This document shows positions 1 through 8,710 of a stretch of DNA of 64,000 nt, piece by piece (positions within the stretch are counted from its first letter, which is position 1; each line of letters starts with the position of its first letter). Below the pieces are notes generated by a model. The model saw only the letters and a list, made by a program, of their open reading frames with translations. It ran no database searches and was not told the origin of the DNA. Location of the stretch: the NCBI GenBank assembly GCA_035560815.1, contig DATMYR010000012.1:62001-126000 (forward strand), given 5' to 3'. Source of the stretch: UBA5314 sp035560815 (GTDB taxonomy: Bacteria > Bacillota > Syntrophomonadia > Syntrophomonadales > Syntrophomonadaceae). Position numbers and translations under genes: made by a program.

Positions 1-2
1 AT

Positions 3-440
3 AATCTTCAATCCTTCATGGATGAGCTGGAAACCCGGGATCGCGACGATCATGCCTTCGGCCTGTATGCTGAAGGAACTCTTTATTTCCTGGAATTGAA
101 AGATCCGGCCCAGGCCAGCCAGATGCTTCCCCAGGAGAAATCCCCAGCCTGGAAGGATTTAGATGTGGCAATTCTGGATAACCTGGTTCTGGATCAAATA
201 CTTCACATCGGAGAAGAAGAGCGCCGCAACCAGGATAACCTGGCCTATACCCGCAGCGAGAAATGGCTGGTTGAACAGGTCGATGCCGGCCAGTATCAAC
301 TGGGTCTTATCTTAAACGCCACCCGGGTGCAGGAAATTGTGGATGTGGCCAATGCCCGGGATAAGATGCCGCAGAAATCCACGTATTTCTATCCCAAACT
401 GATCACCGGACTGATCATTAACAACCTGAACATAAAATAA
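3..440 (+). CDS. DUF1015 family protein, C-terminal part (cut by window edge)
   Basis: The reading frame is open to the left edge, so only the C-terminal ~145 residues are present. The tail with MPQKSTYFYPKLITGL is the characteristic end of DUF1015 proteins, a widespread family of unknown biochemical role often found near serine biosynthesis genes. The first internal ATG at 18 is unlikely to be the start because the family is about 400 residues long. It is followed by a strong hairpin shared with the convergent gene downstream. Confidence 0.8.
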   Translation, partial: NLQSFMDELETRDRDDHAFGLYAEGTLYFLELKDPAQASQMLPQEKSPAWKDLDVAILDNLVLDQILHIGEEERRNQDNLAYTRSEKWLVEQVDAGQYQLGLILNATRVQEIVDVANARDKMPQKSTYFYPKLITGLIINNLNIK

Positions 441-451
441 GAGCTCGCAAT

Positions 452-482
452 AAAGGCCTTATCCAAAATGGATAAGGCCTTT
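452..482. terminator. Bidirectional intrinsic terminator
   Basis: A perfect 13-bp stem (452-464 with 470-482) with a 5-nt loop lies between two convergent genes. The stem ends in AAA/TTT runs on both sides, so it can serve both strands. Confidence 0.85.
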
Positions 483-503
483 ATATTTTCTGCTATGCTC
501 TGA

Positions 504-2309
504 TTAGAAGTTAAGATTACTGAGGAACAGGTCCTGGAACTCGGCCTGGGCAGCCAGTTCGACATGCTGAACATTCCGGGCGATTTTTCCGGCATCTTCC
601 CGGTTTGCAGGGGAAAGCAGGGCCATCACAGCTCCCTCGGCGGCAGCATTGCCCAGGTTGCATATCTTGCTCAGGTCCAATGCTGGCAGCAGGCCAATGC
701 GCACCGCCTGTTCAGGATCAATGTATGATCCAAAAGCTCCGGCCAGAAAGACCGCATCCAGATCACGACTGGTTAAGCCAGCACGATTTAAAAGAACTTC
801 AATCGCAGTACGTATGGCGCTTTTGGCCAGTTGCACCTGACGCACATCTTCTTGATCAAAAACCAAATCGGAATGACCTGAATCCAAGACCAGCTCCGCT
901 CCCCGGCTTCTGGAACGCATAGCCAGCTTCTCCCAAGCCTGTTCGCTAAAATTCCCTTCCGGGTTCAGGCACTCACCCTCCAGCAGGCAAGCGGTCAAAT
1001 CAATAATGCCCGAGCCGCATAATCCTCGGGGTTCCATATTCCCCAACACATGGTAGGATAGCTGCCCCTCCTGATTCCATCGTATCCGATCGATAGCTCC
1101 CGGGGTGGCCCGCATCCCACGCGTAATGCCGCCCCCTTCAAAGGCTGGTCCGGCTGCTGCTGATGACGCCCATAATTTCCCCCGGTTTCCCACCACCACT
1201 TCTCCATTGGTGCCTATATCGATAAAGAGAAAGCGCAAATCAGCCAGGTGAGGTATGGTTAACAATCCTGCCACCGTGTCTGCGCCTACAAAACCGCCCA
1301 CCTGAGGGAGAACCCACAAAGCTGCTTCCGGGTTGGCATCTATACTCAGGGCTGCAGCTGTAGTGAGAAAATCGCGGCCAAATAAGCCGCAGTATGGGAG
1401 GGCGGCAAAACCATTAGGGCTCAAATTAAGAAAGAAATGAAGCATTACCGGATTGCCCACCGCCGAAAAGGAAAACAGGTTGTAGGGCGAAATTCCTGCC
1501 TGGGAAGTCAACTCAGCCACCATATCATTAACGCTGTTTATGAGAATGCGGTGCAGATTTTCCAAGCCTTCCTGGTTTTCCAGGCAATACGATATACGGG
1601 ATATAATATCCTGCCCGAAAACCCGCTGCAAATTGGTATGAGAGGCGATGGCCACTACCTCGGCCCGAGCCAGGTCCACCAGGATAGCCTGCAGGCTGGT
1701 GGTTCCAAGATCCAGAGCCACGCCATAAGCACTTTCTGTTTCTCGAGATATGTATCGTACTTCCCGTCCTTCAAAGACCAGAGCCTGAAGTTCAAGAGCG
1801 GGTCGTCCCTGGCGGTCAATAGCAGCCAGGGCTTGAAGGTTTTCCGGGGGTATTTTTATCTGAAAGCCGGGCAGAGCATCAACCAAGCGGTCAAAAAGGG
1901 GTAAAGGATTTTGTTTGTCCAGACCCGGGATAAAAATGGAGCGGGTTTGGACTTCTTGCCCGGCCATTCTTTTTCCCGGCCACCGGGGGCCGATTTTATA
2001 TCCCGGCGCCAACACGTTGTAGTCGATGGATGCTGTCAGGGGTCCTTTCACACTGCAAAAACACGCCAGTCTTTCCCCAGCTTTAACTTCTTCTGGAAGC
2101 AGGCGGGCTCGCTCTTCGGGACCGAGAGGATCTACCTGACCCTCCAGGCGCACCTTGCATTTCCCGCAGGTACCCCGACCGCCACATGTTCCACCGGGAT
2201 CGTATCCGGATAGAACCAGGGCTTCGCGAAGGTTCTGGCCTTTGATAGCCCACACCGAGGTCTCGGCTTTATCAGGGCCTATGACCTGTATTTTCACCTG
2301 TTCAGACAC
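504..2309 (-). CDS. 2Fe-2S ferredoxin/ASKHA-domain protein (DUF4445, RACo-like)
   Basis: This 601-residue protein begins with a plant-type ferredoxin domain. Its cysteines at about 42, 48, 51 and 83 (CGGRGTCGKC, then C) fit a [2Fe-2S] site. The rest is the DUF4445 ASKHA-type domain, with LGTTS near residue 195, an IGTNGE motif and GLCGSG. The architecture matches RACo, the reductive activator of corrinoid proteins, which uses ATP and a low-potential electron to return Co(II) to Co(I). No corrinoid protein or methyltransferase partner lies nearby, so the partner is unknown. The start is GTG at 2309. It stands alone and ends against the bidirectional terminator. Confidence 0.8.
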   Translation of the reverse strand: MSEQVKIQVIGPDKAETSVWAIKGQNLREALVLSGYDPGGTCGGRGTCGKCKVRLEGQVDPLGPEERARLLPEEVKAGERLACFCSVKGPLTASIDYNVLAPGYKIGPRWPGKRMAGQEVQTRSIFIPGLDKQNPLPLFDRLVDALPGFQIKIPPENLQALAAIDRQGRPALELQALVFEGREVRYISRETESAYGVALDLGTTSLQAILVDLARAEVVAIASHTNLQRVFGQDIISRISYCLENQEGLENLHRILINSVNDMVAELTSQAGISPYNLFSFSAVGNPVMLHFFLNLSPNGFAALPYCGLFGRDFLTTAAALSIDANPEAALWVLPQVGGFVGADTVAGLLTIPHLADLRFLFIDIGTNGEVVVGNRGKLWASSAAAGPAFEGGGITRGMRATPGAIDRIRWNQEGQLSYHVLGNMEPRGLCGSGIIDLTACLLEGECLNPEGNFSEQAWEKLAMRSRSRGAELVLDSGHSDLVFDQEDVRQVQLAKSAIRTAIEVLLNRAGLTSRDLDAVFLAGAFGSYIDPEQAVRIGLLPALDLSKICNLGNAAAEGAVMALLSPANREDAGKIARNVQHVELAAQAEFQDLFLSNLNF

Positions 2310-2465
2310 TGCTCCACCCGCCTTTCATACAATCCAGCCCACTCCAGGCACAGGTTTAATAACCCAACTCCCTTATTCGAACTGCCTGTTCATTACCGGT
2401 ATTTAATCAATCATATCTTTATCCGGCATCCCGGGCCAGCTTGAAATTTTCTCTATTCATAAATA

Positions 2466-2491
2466 AAAGGGGCGGTTATCACCGCCCCTTT
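2466..2491 (-). terminator. Intrinsic terminator of the 111-aa membrane protein gene
   Basis: An 11-bp GC-rich stem (2466-2476 with 2481-2491) has a 4-nt loop. Read on the minus strand it is followed by a T-rich run, 20 bp beyond the stop codon at 2511. Confidence 0.8.
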
Positions 2492-2510
2492 CCCTGCTAA
2501 TCTATAAACC

Positions 2511-2846
2511 TTACTCAGCCTTTGTTTCCGCCATAAGGGCGAAAGCGAAAATTAACACCCAAACTATGGATGCCAACAATGCATAAGATGCCATACCCCA
2601 GCCTTCACCTTTTTCGATGGCCGTATTTCCCATGGAATAGGCAATATTAAATCCTACCAGCCCTACGCCGGTTAAAATAAAGACGAGCTTCTTTACTCCG
2701 CCCGACAACTTGAAGCTCTTGGCCCAGCTGCAGAACTTGACAAAAATGTATATTACCAGCAAAACCCCGATAAATATCAACAAAGGATTATGCCATAATC
2801 CTCCTTGAGCCCCTTCTGCCGCCGCTTCACCAAAAATCGCTAGCAC
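2511..2846 (-). CDS. Small membrane protein of unknown function (3 TM)
   Basis: The 111-residue product has three hydrophobic segments (about residues 20-40, 53-72 and 83-105) and no catalytic motif that I recognise. The start is GTG at 2846, preceded by GAGGGGGTG at good spacing. Its own terminator and a long upstream region suggest a monocistronic unit, divergent from rnpB. I cannot assign a function. Confidence 0.65.
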   Translation of the reverse strand: MLAIFGEAAAEGAQGGLWHNPLLIFIGVLLVIYIFVKFCSWAKSFKLSGGVKKLVFILTGVGLVGFNIAYSMGNTAIEKGEGWGMASYALLASIVWVLIFAFALMAETKAE

Positions 2847-3035
2847 TTCTTCACCCCCTCTGCCGTTACTTTCCTAGACTATTGTAGTACTTTCATGTAG
2901 CCAAAACAATATATCTTTTAAAAGCCAGCTTCACCGAGCTGACCAACCTTCACTAGGTACATAATTCTCTATATAAACATAATTTCCTGCCCGCATTACA
3001 AAATTTTTCGCGAAAATATGCGTATGGTCTAAAAC

Positions 3036-3064
3036 TTTACAACTTTACTTCTATTCTTTATAAT
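3036..3064 (+). promoter_or_regulatory. Promoter of rnpB (sigma-A type)
   Basis: TTTACA at 3036-3041 and TATAAT at 3059-3064 are separated by exactly 17 bp. The predicted start near 3071 lies about 13 nt before the mature 5' end of the RNase P RNA. Confidence 0.7.
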
Positions 3065-3083
3065 TATGAATGCATTATAACTG

Positions 3084-3426
3084 AAAAGCAAGTAAACTGG
3101 ATAGTCGCGGGCCGGATGGTCCGAGGAAAGTCGGAGCTCCATAGGGCAGGGTGCTGGATAACGTCCAGTGGGGGCGACCCCAAGGCTAGTGCCACAGAAA
3201 CAAACCGCCCGGCGTGCCGGGTAAGGGTGGAAAGGCGAGGTAAGAGCTCACCAGCGTTTAGGCGACTAAACGGCTCGGTAAACCCCACCTGGAGCAAGAC
3301 CGAATAGAGGAACAATGGGGTGGCCCGCCTCGTTCCCGGGTTAGGTCGCTGGAGGTGTCAGGCAACTGACATCCAAGATAGATGACTATCGAACACAGAA
3401 CTCCGCTTACAGGTTTACTTGCTTTT
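3084..3426 (+). ncRNA. rnpB: RNase P RNA
   Basis: This is the catalytic RNA of RNase P, which matures tRNA 5' ends. The conserved core is plain: GAGGAAAGTCGGAGCTCC after the P1/P2 start, AGGGCAGGGTGCTGGATAAC, GCCACAGAAACAAACCGCC, a GGTAAACCCCACCTGGAGC stretch, and ACAGAACTCCGCTTACAGG near the 3' end. The ends pair in a 14-bp P1 helix (3084-3097 with 3413-3426). The length of about 340 nt and the layout fit bacterial type A. The run of T at 3423-3426 may double as part of a terminator. Confidence 0.95.
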
Positions 3427-4127
3427 CGTTTGATTCTTCAACCTGACTTTTCCAGGGTGGCCTATTTTTCTCTATCTTTGCATACCTGCACCATTATCAA
3501 TCATCTCTCCTGAGCTGCAATCCATTCCTTTAAAATCAGAACCCCTGCTATTGCAAAAATTCAATAAGCTATTGCATTTCTGCACCATTCTTACTATTTC
3601 GCCACGCTACCCATCTGCTTAATATCCTTGGCAAAAATATAATTCATCCCGGCTATACGAAAAAAAGTAATGCATAAGGAAAACCTTGATCGGCCCACCC
3701 TACCCTTCATCCCTGCCCATAAATGAAAAGGATCTTTATCCGAGGTGAATCCCCATACTGCCAAAGAGGTCTATTGATCGGCTATATGGCACGGTTTTTG
3801 CTTTTTAATTTTTATACAAGGGAAAAAAGGAGGTGAAACCTACCACGAGAAGGCCTGATCAAAAGGGGCTAAAAAGCAGACAACGTCCAGCGTCCCATCG
3901 CAATCCGAAACCACTCCCATAGGCCAAAATAGGCCAAGCATCCCTGAACCGGCTATGACATGGTCAATGGATCAGGGCTCTATGAATAACTGCATACTTA
4001 CCATGTGCTTCCTCAGGATAAAGACTAAATTTCAAATATAGAGAATTAATATAAGGGGGAAATTTAGAATCGTTCCGGGGAGGCCTCCATACTATTTTTC
4101 AATATCAAGATAATTGGAGGCGAAAGA
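3427..4127 (+). other. 700-bp non-coding region with long 5' leader before the acyl-CoA dehydrogenase
   Basis: No convincing gene lies here. It holds a sigma-54 promoter at 3787-3802, which implies a leader of about 315 nt before the ATG at 4128. Two copies of CTGCACCATT (3486-3495 and 3580-3589) lie about 300 and 200 bp upstream of the -24 element, where enhancer-binding sites usually sit. An ATTG-N8-CAAT dyad lies at 3550-3565. A weak CCCTGA/TCAGGG stem occurs around 3942-3978 within the leader. I recognise no known riboswitch. Confidence 0.6.
3787..3802 (+). promoter_or_regulatory. Sigma-54 (-24/-12) promoter
   Basis: TGGCAC at 3787-3792, five bases, then TTGCT at 3798-3802 matches the RpoN consensus TGGCAC-N5-TTGCW at every defined position. 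Transcription would start near 3813 and run into the acyl-CoA dehydrogenase gene at 4128. Such promoters need an AAA+ enhancer-binding protein; none is encoded in this window. Confidence 0.75.
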
Positions 4128-5960
4128 ATGGGCAATTTTGCATATGCAAATACGAGAGACCTGGAATTTATTATTCAGGAATGGCTTCCCACTGAGCAAG
4201 TTTTTAACTACGATCAATTTAAAGATTACTATTCCAAAGATGATGTAAAGTCTTTTTTGGCCCCCATCCTCAAAATGGCCAAAGAACTGGTTGAGCCTAC
4301 CAATGATGATGGTGAAAAGAATCCGGTTAAGTTTGACAATGGTAAAGTCACCCTGCCGCCCAGTTTTGGCCCTCTGTTCCACAAACTGCAGTCTGAAGGC
4401 TGGGGTACCAGTAATATTGATAGATCGGAAGACGCCATGGTAATGCCTCATGTCCTGCAATCTGCGGTATGGGAAATGCTGTGCGCTGCCAACCCGGTTT
4501 TCTATCCCTACATCCTGTTGACCAGCGGCGCTGCCGACCTGATTCAATCCTTCGGCACCGAAGAGGACAAAGCCAAATTCATGCCCAATATGATGGACGG
4601 CACCTGGTCTGGCACCATGTGCTTGACCGAACCCAGCGCCGGATCCGATGTAGGCGACATCCTTTCCAAGGCCTATCCCACAGATGAACCGCGCATCTTC
4701 AAAATCAAAGGACAGAAAATTTTTATCACCGGCGGTGACAATGATTTCTGCGAAAATATCATCCACCTGTATCTGGCCCGGGTTGAAGGAGCCAAGCCAG
4801 GAACCGGTGGGATCTCTCTGTTTATTGTTCCCAAGTTCTGGATCAACGAAGACGGCAGCCTCAGCGACAATGATGTAATCACCACCGGCGCTGAGCATAA
4901 ACTGGGTCAGCACGGTTCCTGTACCGCTGCTCTGGCCTTCGGCGACAACGATGGCTGCCGCGGATACCTACTGGGCAAGAACCCGCTGGAAAACGAGGGC
5001 AAAGGCGAGGGGATGGCCCAGATGTTCCAGATGATGAACCTGGCCCGTATGGAAACCGGCCACATGGCCCATTGCTGTATCGCCAACGCCTTTTACAATG
5101 CACGCGACTATGCCAAGGACAGGATCCAGGGCCGCCCCTTCACCAACCCCAGAGGCAACCGGGTGCCCATCATCCAGCATGAAGACATTAAACGCACCCT
5201 GCTTATGGGCAAGGCCCATATGGAAGCCACCCGAGCCATGTTGATGAAAGCTCTTTTTTACTTCGATGTTCGCCATCACGATCCCGATCCGGAAGTAAGA
5301 GCATATGCCAATGCGTATGTAGAAATGGTTACCCCCCTGTGCAAAGCCTATCCCTCCGACGAGGGCTGGTGGCTGTGCGGGGAAGCCATTCAAGCTTACG
5401 GCGGATACGGCTACTGTGAAGAATATCCGGCGGCCCAGATCGCCCGGGATATCAAGATCTATTCCATCTGGGAAGGCACCAATTTCATCCAGTCCCTGGA
5501 TCTGGTGGGCCGCAAAATGGGCATGGCGAAAGGCGCAGTCTTCGCCTCCTTCGTAAAAGACATGAAGGACTTCTATGCCAAGAATAAAGACACCACTGGT
5601 CTAGAAAAAGCCTTTGCCAAGTTCGGAAAATCTCTGGAAGCCTATGATGGAATCGTCAAATGCCTGGTAGAATGGAAGAGCGCCAATCCTTCCATGATTC
5701 CCGTTTATTCCCGCCGGGTGCTGACCGCCACCTCCCAACTGCACGCTGCCCACCTGCTGCTGGATCAGGCCCTTATTGCCCAGAAGAAAGCAGCTGAACT
5801 GGGTGCTGACCATTTTGATTACAACTTCTATACCGGCAAAGTGGCCTCGGCCGTATGGTACTGTCTGAACCAGCTGCCCCAAGTGAACTTCGCCGCTGAA
5901 GTCATCATCGAAGGAGACACCTCGGTTCTGGATGTCCCCGTTGAGGCTTTCGAGTACTAG
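4128..5960 (+). CDS. Acyl-CoA dehydrogenase, long (~600 aa) form
   Basis: This is an FAD enzyme of 610 residues that introduces a trans-2 double bond into an acyl-CoA. It has the classical acyl-CoA dehydrogenase domains: an FAD/substrate region with MCLTEPSAGSD and FITGGDND, an arginine-rich stretch with ARMETGHMA, and YGGYGYCEEYPAAQIARDIKI followed by IWEGTN, whose Glu is the usual catalytic base. A C-terminal extension of about 130 residues marks the long subfamily that includes DmdC-type enzymes. The start is ATG with TTGGAGG 8 nt upstream. It is a single-gene unit behind a sigma-54 promoter and ends at a strong hairpin. The acyl chain used cannot be read from sequence; a role in fatty-acid oxidation is my inference. 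Confidence 0.9.
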   Translation: MGNFAYANTRDLEFIIQEWLPTEQVFNYDQFKDYYSKDDVKSFLAPILKMAKELVEPTNDDGEKNPVKFDNGKVTLPPSFGPLFHKLQSEGWGTSNIDRSEDAMVMPHVLQSAVWEMLCAANPVFYPYILLTSGAADLIQSFGTEEDKAKFMPNMMDGTWSGTMCLTEPSAGSDVGDILSKAYPTDEPRIFKIKGQKIFITGGDNDFCENIIHLYLARVEGAKPGTGGISLFIVPKFWINEDGSLSDNDVITTGAEHKLGQHGSCTAALAFGDNDGCRGYLLGKNPLENEGKGEGMAQMFQMMNLARMETGHMAHCCIANAFYNARDYAKDRIQGRPFTNPRGNRVPIIQHEDIKRTLLMGKAHMEATRAMLMKALFYFDVRHHDPDPEVRAYANAYVEMVTPLCKAYPSDEGWWLCGEAIQAYGGYGYCEEYPAAQIARDIKIYSIWEGTNFIQSLDLVGRKMGMAKGAVFASFVKDMKDFYAKNKDTTGLEKAFAKFGKSLEAYDGIVKCLVEWKSANPSMIPVYSRRVLTATSQLHAAHLLLDQALIAQKKAAELGADHFDYNFYTGKVASAVWYCLNQLPQVNFAAEVIIEGDTSVLDVPVEAFEY

Positions 5961-5966
5961 AATACA

Positions 5967-6014
5967 AAAAGGCCCTCGCAGTGAACAGGTTCTGTTTACT
6001 GGCGAGGGTCTTTT
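5967..6014. terminator. Long bidirectional hairpin terminator
   Basis: A stem of about 22 bp (5967-5988 with 5992-6014), including G-U pairs, closes with a tiny loop and ends in TTTT. It separates the convergent acyl-CoA dehydrogenase and glycosidase genes. Confidence 0.85.
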
Positions 6015-6028
6015 GTTATGATTGATTT

Positions 6029-7498
6029 TTATTGGCCGGGCAGCTGTAGGGTTATCATCACCATGTTTTTGCTGCCGTCCCAAACCACCTTGCCTCCCAG
6101 GGACTCCACAAAAAAGCGCACAGGCAAGTAGGTTCTATCATTTATGAGCATGGCCGGCGTTTCAAGGGTTTGATTTTTCCCATTCACGGCAGCTGTCATG
6201 CTATTGATTTTGAATGCCAGGTCCAATCCCTTGGCATTGACCACAATGCTTTCATTCTGCGCATTGTAGGTAGGGGTGATGCCCATTTCCTTAAAAATGA
6301 CTCCCATAGGAACCAGGGTACGCCCATCTACAACAACCGGGTCGGCATCAAAAAATAATTCCCGGTTGTTGAGCATAATTCTAACCGGTGGAGCCGCCAG
6401 CCTTGTTATGACCAATGCATTACTTAATTCCCGCCCCGGTCTGGTGATATAACTGCCTTGATAATAGAGTCCCGACGATGCGTTGCTATCCAGGGTTATA
6501 GCCTGATAGAGACCAATATTTTGGGCTATTTCGCCTAATTCCCTTATGGTAACATTGGGAACCGTTCCCATAACCAGTACCTGATCATACGTCACACCGA
6601 CAAAACTCCTGGCCCCCCGGAGGGTGAGTATTTTATCTTCGAAAAATCCCTCCGTTGCTCCATCAGCGATGATGTTCCCGTTCTTTAACAAAGTAGGACC
6701 GGCTCCCACGGTTGTACGCACCTGGTCCCATTGCAGCGGCGCACCGGCCACCTCATGGTCAATGCCCCGCGAGAAATCAATTTTACTGAATTCCAAACGG
6801 TAGTCAATGGTTTTCCCCACCTTAAAGCGATCCAGGATGGACCGGTCGCCGTCCATAATCACATACCCGTCCGGCGGTATGGCCGCCTGGCCCTGATGGA
6901 TATCAGTAATCACACCTTGTCTCACCACCACGGAAACATTATTATGCGGCCCGGTGGTGGACCCATAGGCGGGAGTAAAAATCACCACGGCGCCGTCGTC
7001 AGTGATCATATGATTAAAGCCCCAGGCGTACCAGTCATCCGGCCACTTCCAATTGCCGCCGGTAGCCCCTTTGATCCCTACAAAAAGGTTGTCAATTTTG
7101 ACCTGGTTATCCCCGGTGAAGCCAATGACCGAACCCGTGTTTCCAATATGTACAAACTCCCCCTGTTTTTCGATGGTATTCCAGGGAACCGGATACCCAT
7201 CATAGGCACTGAAATAACTTCCATTGATAGCCGCTACGACTTCCCTTCCCGGTCTGGACAACTGTTCTGCGATGCTGCTCAGTTCATCCGCTAGGCCGAT
7301 CTGGTTTTTGGCTACTGCAGCTTCGATTCTTATGGTTTTGTCCTTCAAATCAGCCCGGACGATTTGAACCGTTCTTTGCCCCCCGGAGAATTCCACAACC
7401 AGGGAATCTGAAGAAACGTCAGCTTTCACCGGTGGGGTGCAACTCATTAGAAAAACAAGCAGAAAAACAACAAGAATCCGTTTGTATGGCCTGTACAA
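6029..7498 (-). CDS. Secreted phosphodiester glycosidase-type lipoprotein with copper amine oxidase-like C-terminal domain
   Basis: The 489-residue precursor starts with a lipoprotein signal peptide whose lipobox is LMSC (Cys about residue 20). The middle part, with AAINGSYF, GAGPTLL and the TLDSNASSGLYYQG end, is the NAGPA/DUF2233 phosphodiester-glycosidase domain, related to the enzyme that removes GlcNAc from phosphodiester-linked sugars. The last ~110 residues (INDRTYLPVRFFVESLG, VVDGRTLVPM) form the copper amine oxidase N-terminal-like domain, which in Clostridia is a common cell-surface module rather than an oxidase. The start is TTG at 7498 behind AAGGAG. A role in wall or exopolysaccharide turnover is inferred. 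Confidence 0.8.
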   Translation of the reverse strand: MYRPYKRILVVFLLVFLMSCTPPVKADVSSDSLVVEFSGGQRTVQIVRADLKDKTIRIEAAVAKNQIGLADELSSIAEQLSRPGREVVAAINGSYFSAYDGYPVPWNTIEKQGEFVHIGNTGSVIGFTGDNQVKIDNLFVGIKGATGGNWKWPDDWYAWGFNHMITDDGAVVIFTPAYGSTTGPHNNVSVVVRQGVITDIHQGQAAIPPDGYVIMDGDRSILDRFKVGKTIDYRLEFSKIDFSRGIDHEVAGAPLQWDQVRTTVGAGPTLLKNGNIIADGATEGFFEDKILTLRGARSFVGVTYDQVLVMGTVPNVTIRELGEIAQNIGLYQAITLDSNASSGLYYQGSYITRPGRELSNALVITRLAAPPVRIMLNNRELFFDADPVVVDGRTLVPMGVIFKEMGITPTYNAQNESIVVNAKGLDLAFKINSMTAAVNGKNQTLETPAMLINDRTYLPVRFFVESLGGKVVWDGSKNMVMITLQLPGQ

Positions 7499-7586
7499 AT
7501 TTCTTCAACTCCTTTAAAAAGCTAACTTGTTTATTTTAACATGCAACTGATCTGAACTCGATCCATCTTTTTCCTACAGCGGTCGC

Positions 7587-7616
7587 TTGACCAGAACATA
7601 TGTTCTGTTGTAATAT
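7587..7616 (+). promoter_or_regulatory. SOS promoter of the imuB-dnaE2 cassette with LexA box in the spacer
   Basis: TTGACC (7587-7592) and TAATAT (7611-7616) are 18 bp apart. The spacer begins with the perfect palindrome AGAACATATGTTCT (7593-7606), which fits the Gram-positive LexA consensus GAACRNRYGTTC exactly. Repressor bound there would cover the promoter. A second, degenerate copy, AGAACATATATTGG, lies at 7629-7642 just before the start codon. Confidence 0.8.
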
Positions 7617-7651
7617 AGCTATACGATTAGAACATATATTGGGTGATACTT

Positions 7652-8710
7652 ATGCGCAGAATCTTATTCTTACACGGGCCCGAACTGGATAAACCTGCCG
7701 GGGAGAAAGTCCTGGAACTATGCAGTTGTTATACTCCCCTGGTGGAGCCTGTTGAAAGTAACAGCGTATACCTGGACCTGAGCGGCTGTGGAGAATTCGC
7801 AAAAATAATCCAGGCTATAAGCCACCTGGTCTGTCACACCCTGCACGTCCGACTGCAGGCCGGATTAGCCACTTCCCGTCTATTAGCCCGACTGGCTGTC
7901 GAATGCCAGGCTATTCACCGCCACCCATCCTCTTTCTACCGTGTCTTTTCCCGGCCGGAAATAATACTTGTAGAAGTTTTCCCCGGGCGGGAAGGGGATT
8001 TTATAAGCCCCCTGCCCCTGGATTCTTTTTATCCCCTCTCTCACCGGGCAGTGAGACAATTCTCTCGCCTGGGCTTCAATACGGTGGGCGAACTGGCCCT
8101 TCTCTCCCCAGCCAAACTGGCGCAATTCTCAGGGCAACAAGCTCCTATGCTGCACCGGCAGTTGAACGGGCTGGATGCCTCCCCGGTAACCGGTTTGTAC
8201 CCGCCTTCCCGTATTGTGTATCCGCTGGAGATGGAAGAAGCGCACCCCAATTATATCCAAATAGAGCAAGTTTTTAGGGATGCGGCCTCAGGGTTGGCAG
8301 TACTCCTGGAACAGAAGCACACCGGATGCCAGCGCATCAGCCTGGAAATGCGGGCGGAAAAGGCGATCACTCTCAAAGAAAGGCGCTTGAGCAGCCCCTG
8401 CCAGGAATCTCGACAACTTACCAGCATCCTGTTAAGCCTGGTTAATTCGCCGACTCTTTCCTCTCCCCTGCTGGGATTTGTGATCACTCTGGATGAGCTG
8501 GCCCCCATGCGCCTGGACCAACCCGACCTCTTTACCTACAGGCTTTTATATAAAAATCAAGAACGGGAAAGACGACTGGAGGGCCTGCTGCAAAACCTAC
8601 AGACACAATTTCCCGACTCCCTGCGGCAGGGGTTGCCCATAGAACGCCGTGAACAACTCCTGGCCCTGTGGGATCCCTGGCGCTGCCCGGCAGGGGGTTG
8701 CAGGCCATGA
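7652..8710 (+). CDS. imuB: ImuB-like Y-family DNA polymerase homologue (probably non-catalytic)
   Basis: This ~352-residue protein is a DinB/UmuC (Y-family) homologue: helix-hairpin-helix region LGFNTVGELALLSPAKLAQ near residues 140-160 and a C-terminal little-finger-like part. The usual catalytic acidic residues are absent. The N-terminal DxDxFFA motif reads HGPELDKPA, and the SxDExYLD motif reads ESNSVYLDLSG, so Asp-Glu is replaced by Asn-Ser. That loss is the hallmark of ImuB, which acts as a beta-clamp adaptor for DnaE2 in translesion synthesis. I prefer ATG 7652, with GGGTG 7 nt upstream, over GTG 7643. It lies directly behind a LexA box and overlaps the next gene by 4 nt. Confidence 0.75.
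   Translation: MRRILFLHGPELDKPAGEKVLELCSCYTPLVEPVESNSVYLDLSGCGEFAKIIQAISHLVCHTLHVRLQAGLATSRLLARLAVECQAIHRHPSSFYRVFSRPEIILVEVFPGREGDFISPLPLDSFYPLSHRAVRQFSRLGFNTVGELALLSPAKLAQFSGQQAPMLHRQLNGLDASPVTGLYPPSRIVYPLEMEEAHPNYIQIEQVFRDAASGLAVLLEQKHTGCQRISLEMRAEKAITLKERRLSSPCQESRQLTSILLSLVNSPTLSSPLLGFVITLDELAPMRLDQPDLFTYRLLYKNQERERRLEGLLQNLQTQFPDSLRQGLPIERREQLLALWDPWRCPAGGCRP

Noticed and set aside
3116..3307. Open reading frames on both strands over the RNase P RNA
   Set aside because: The conserved rnpB core covers the whole stretch, and the frames have no ribosome site or family likeness.
3832..3921. A 29-codon basic leader peptide starting at GTG 3832
   Set aside because: The GTG is part of the AGGAGGTG motif itself, leaving no space for ribosome binding.
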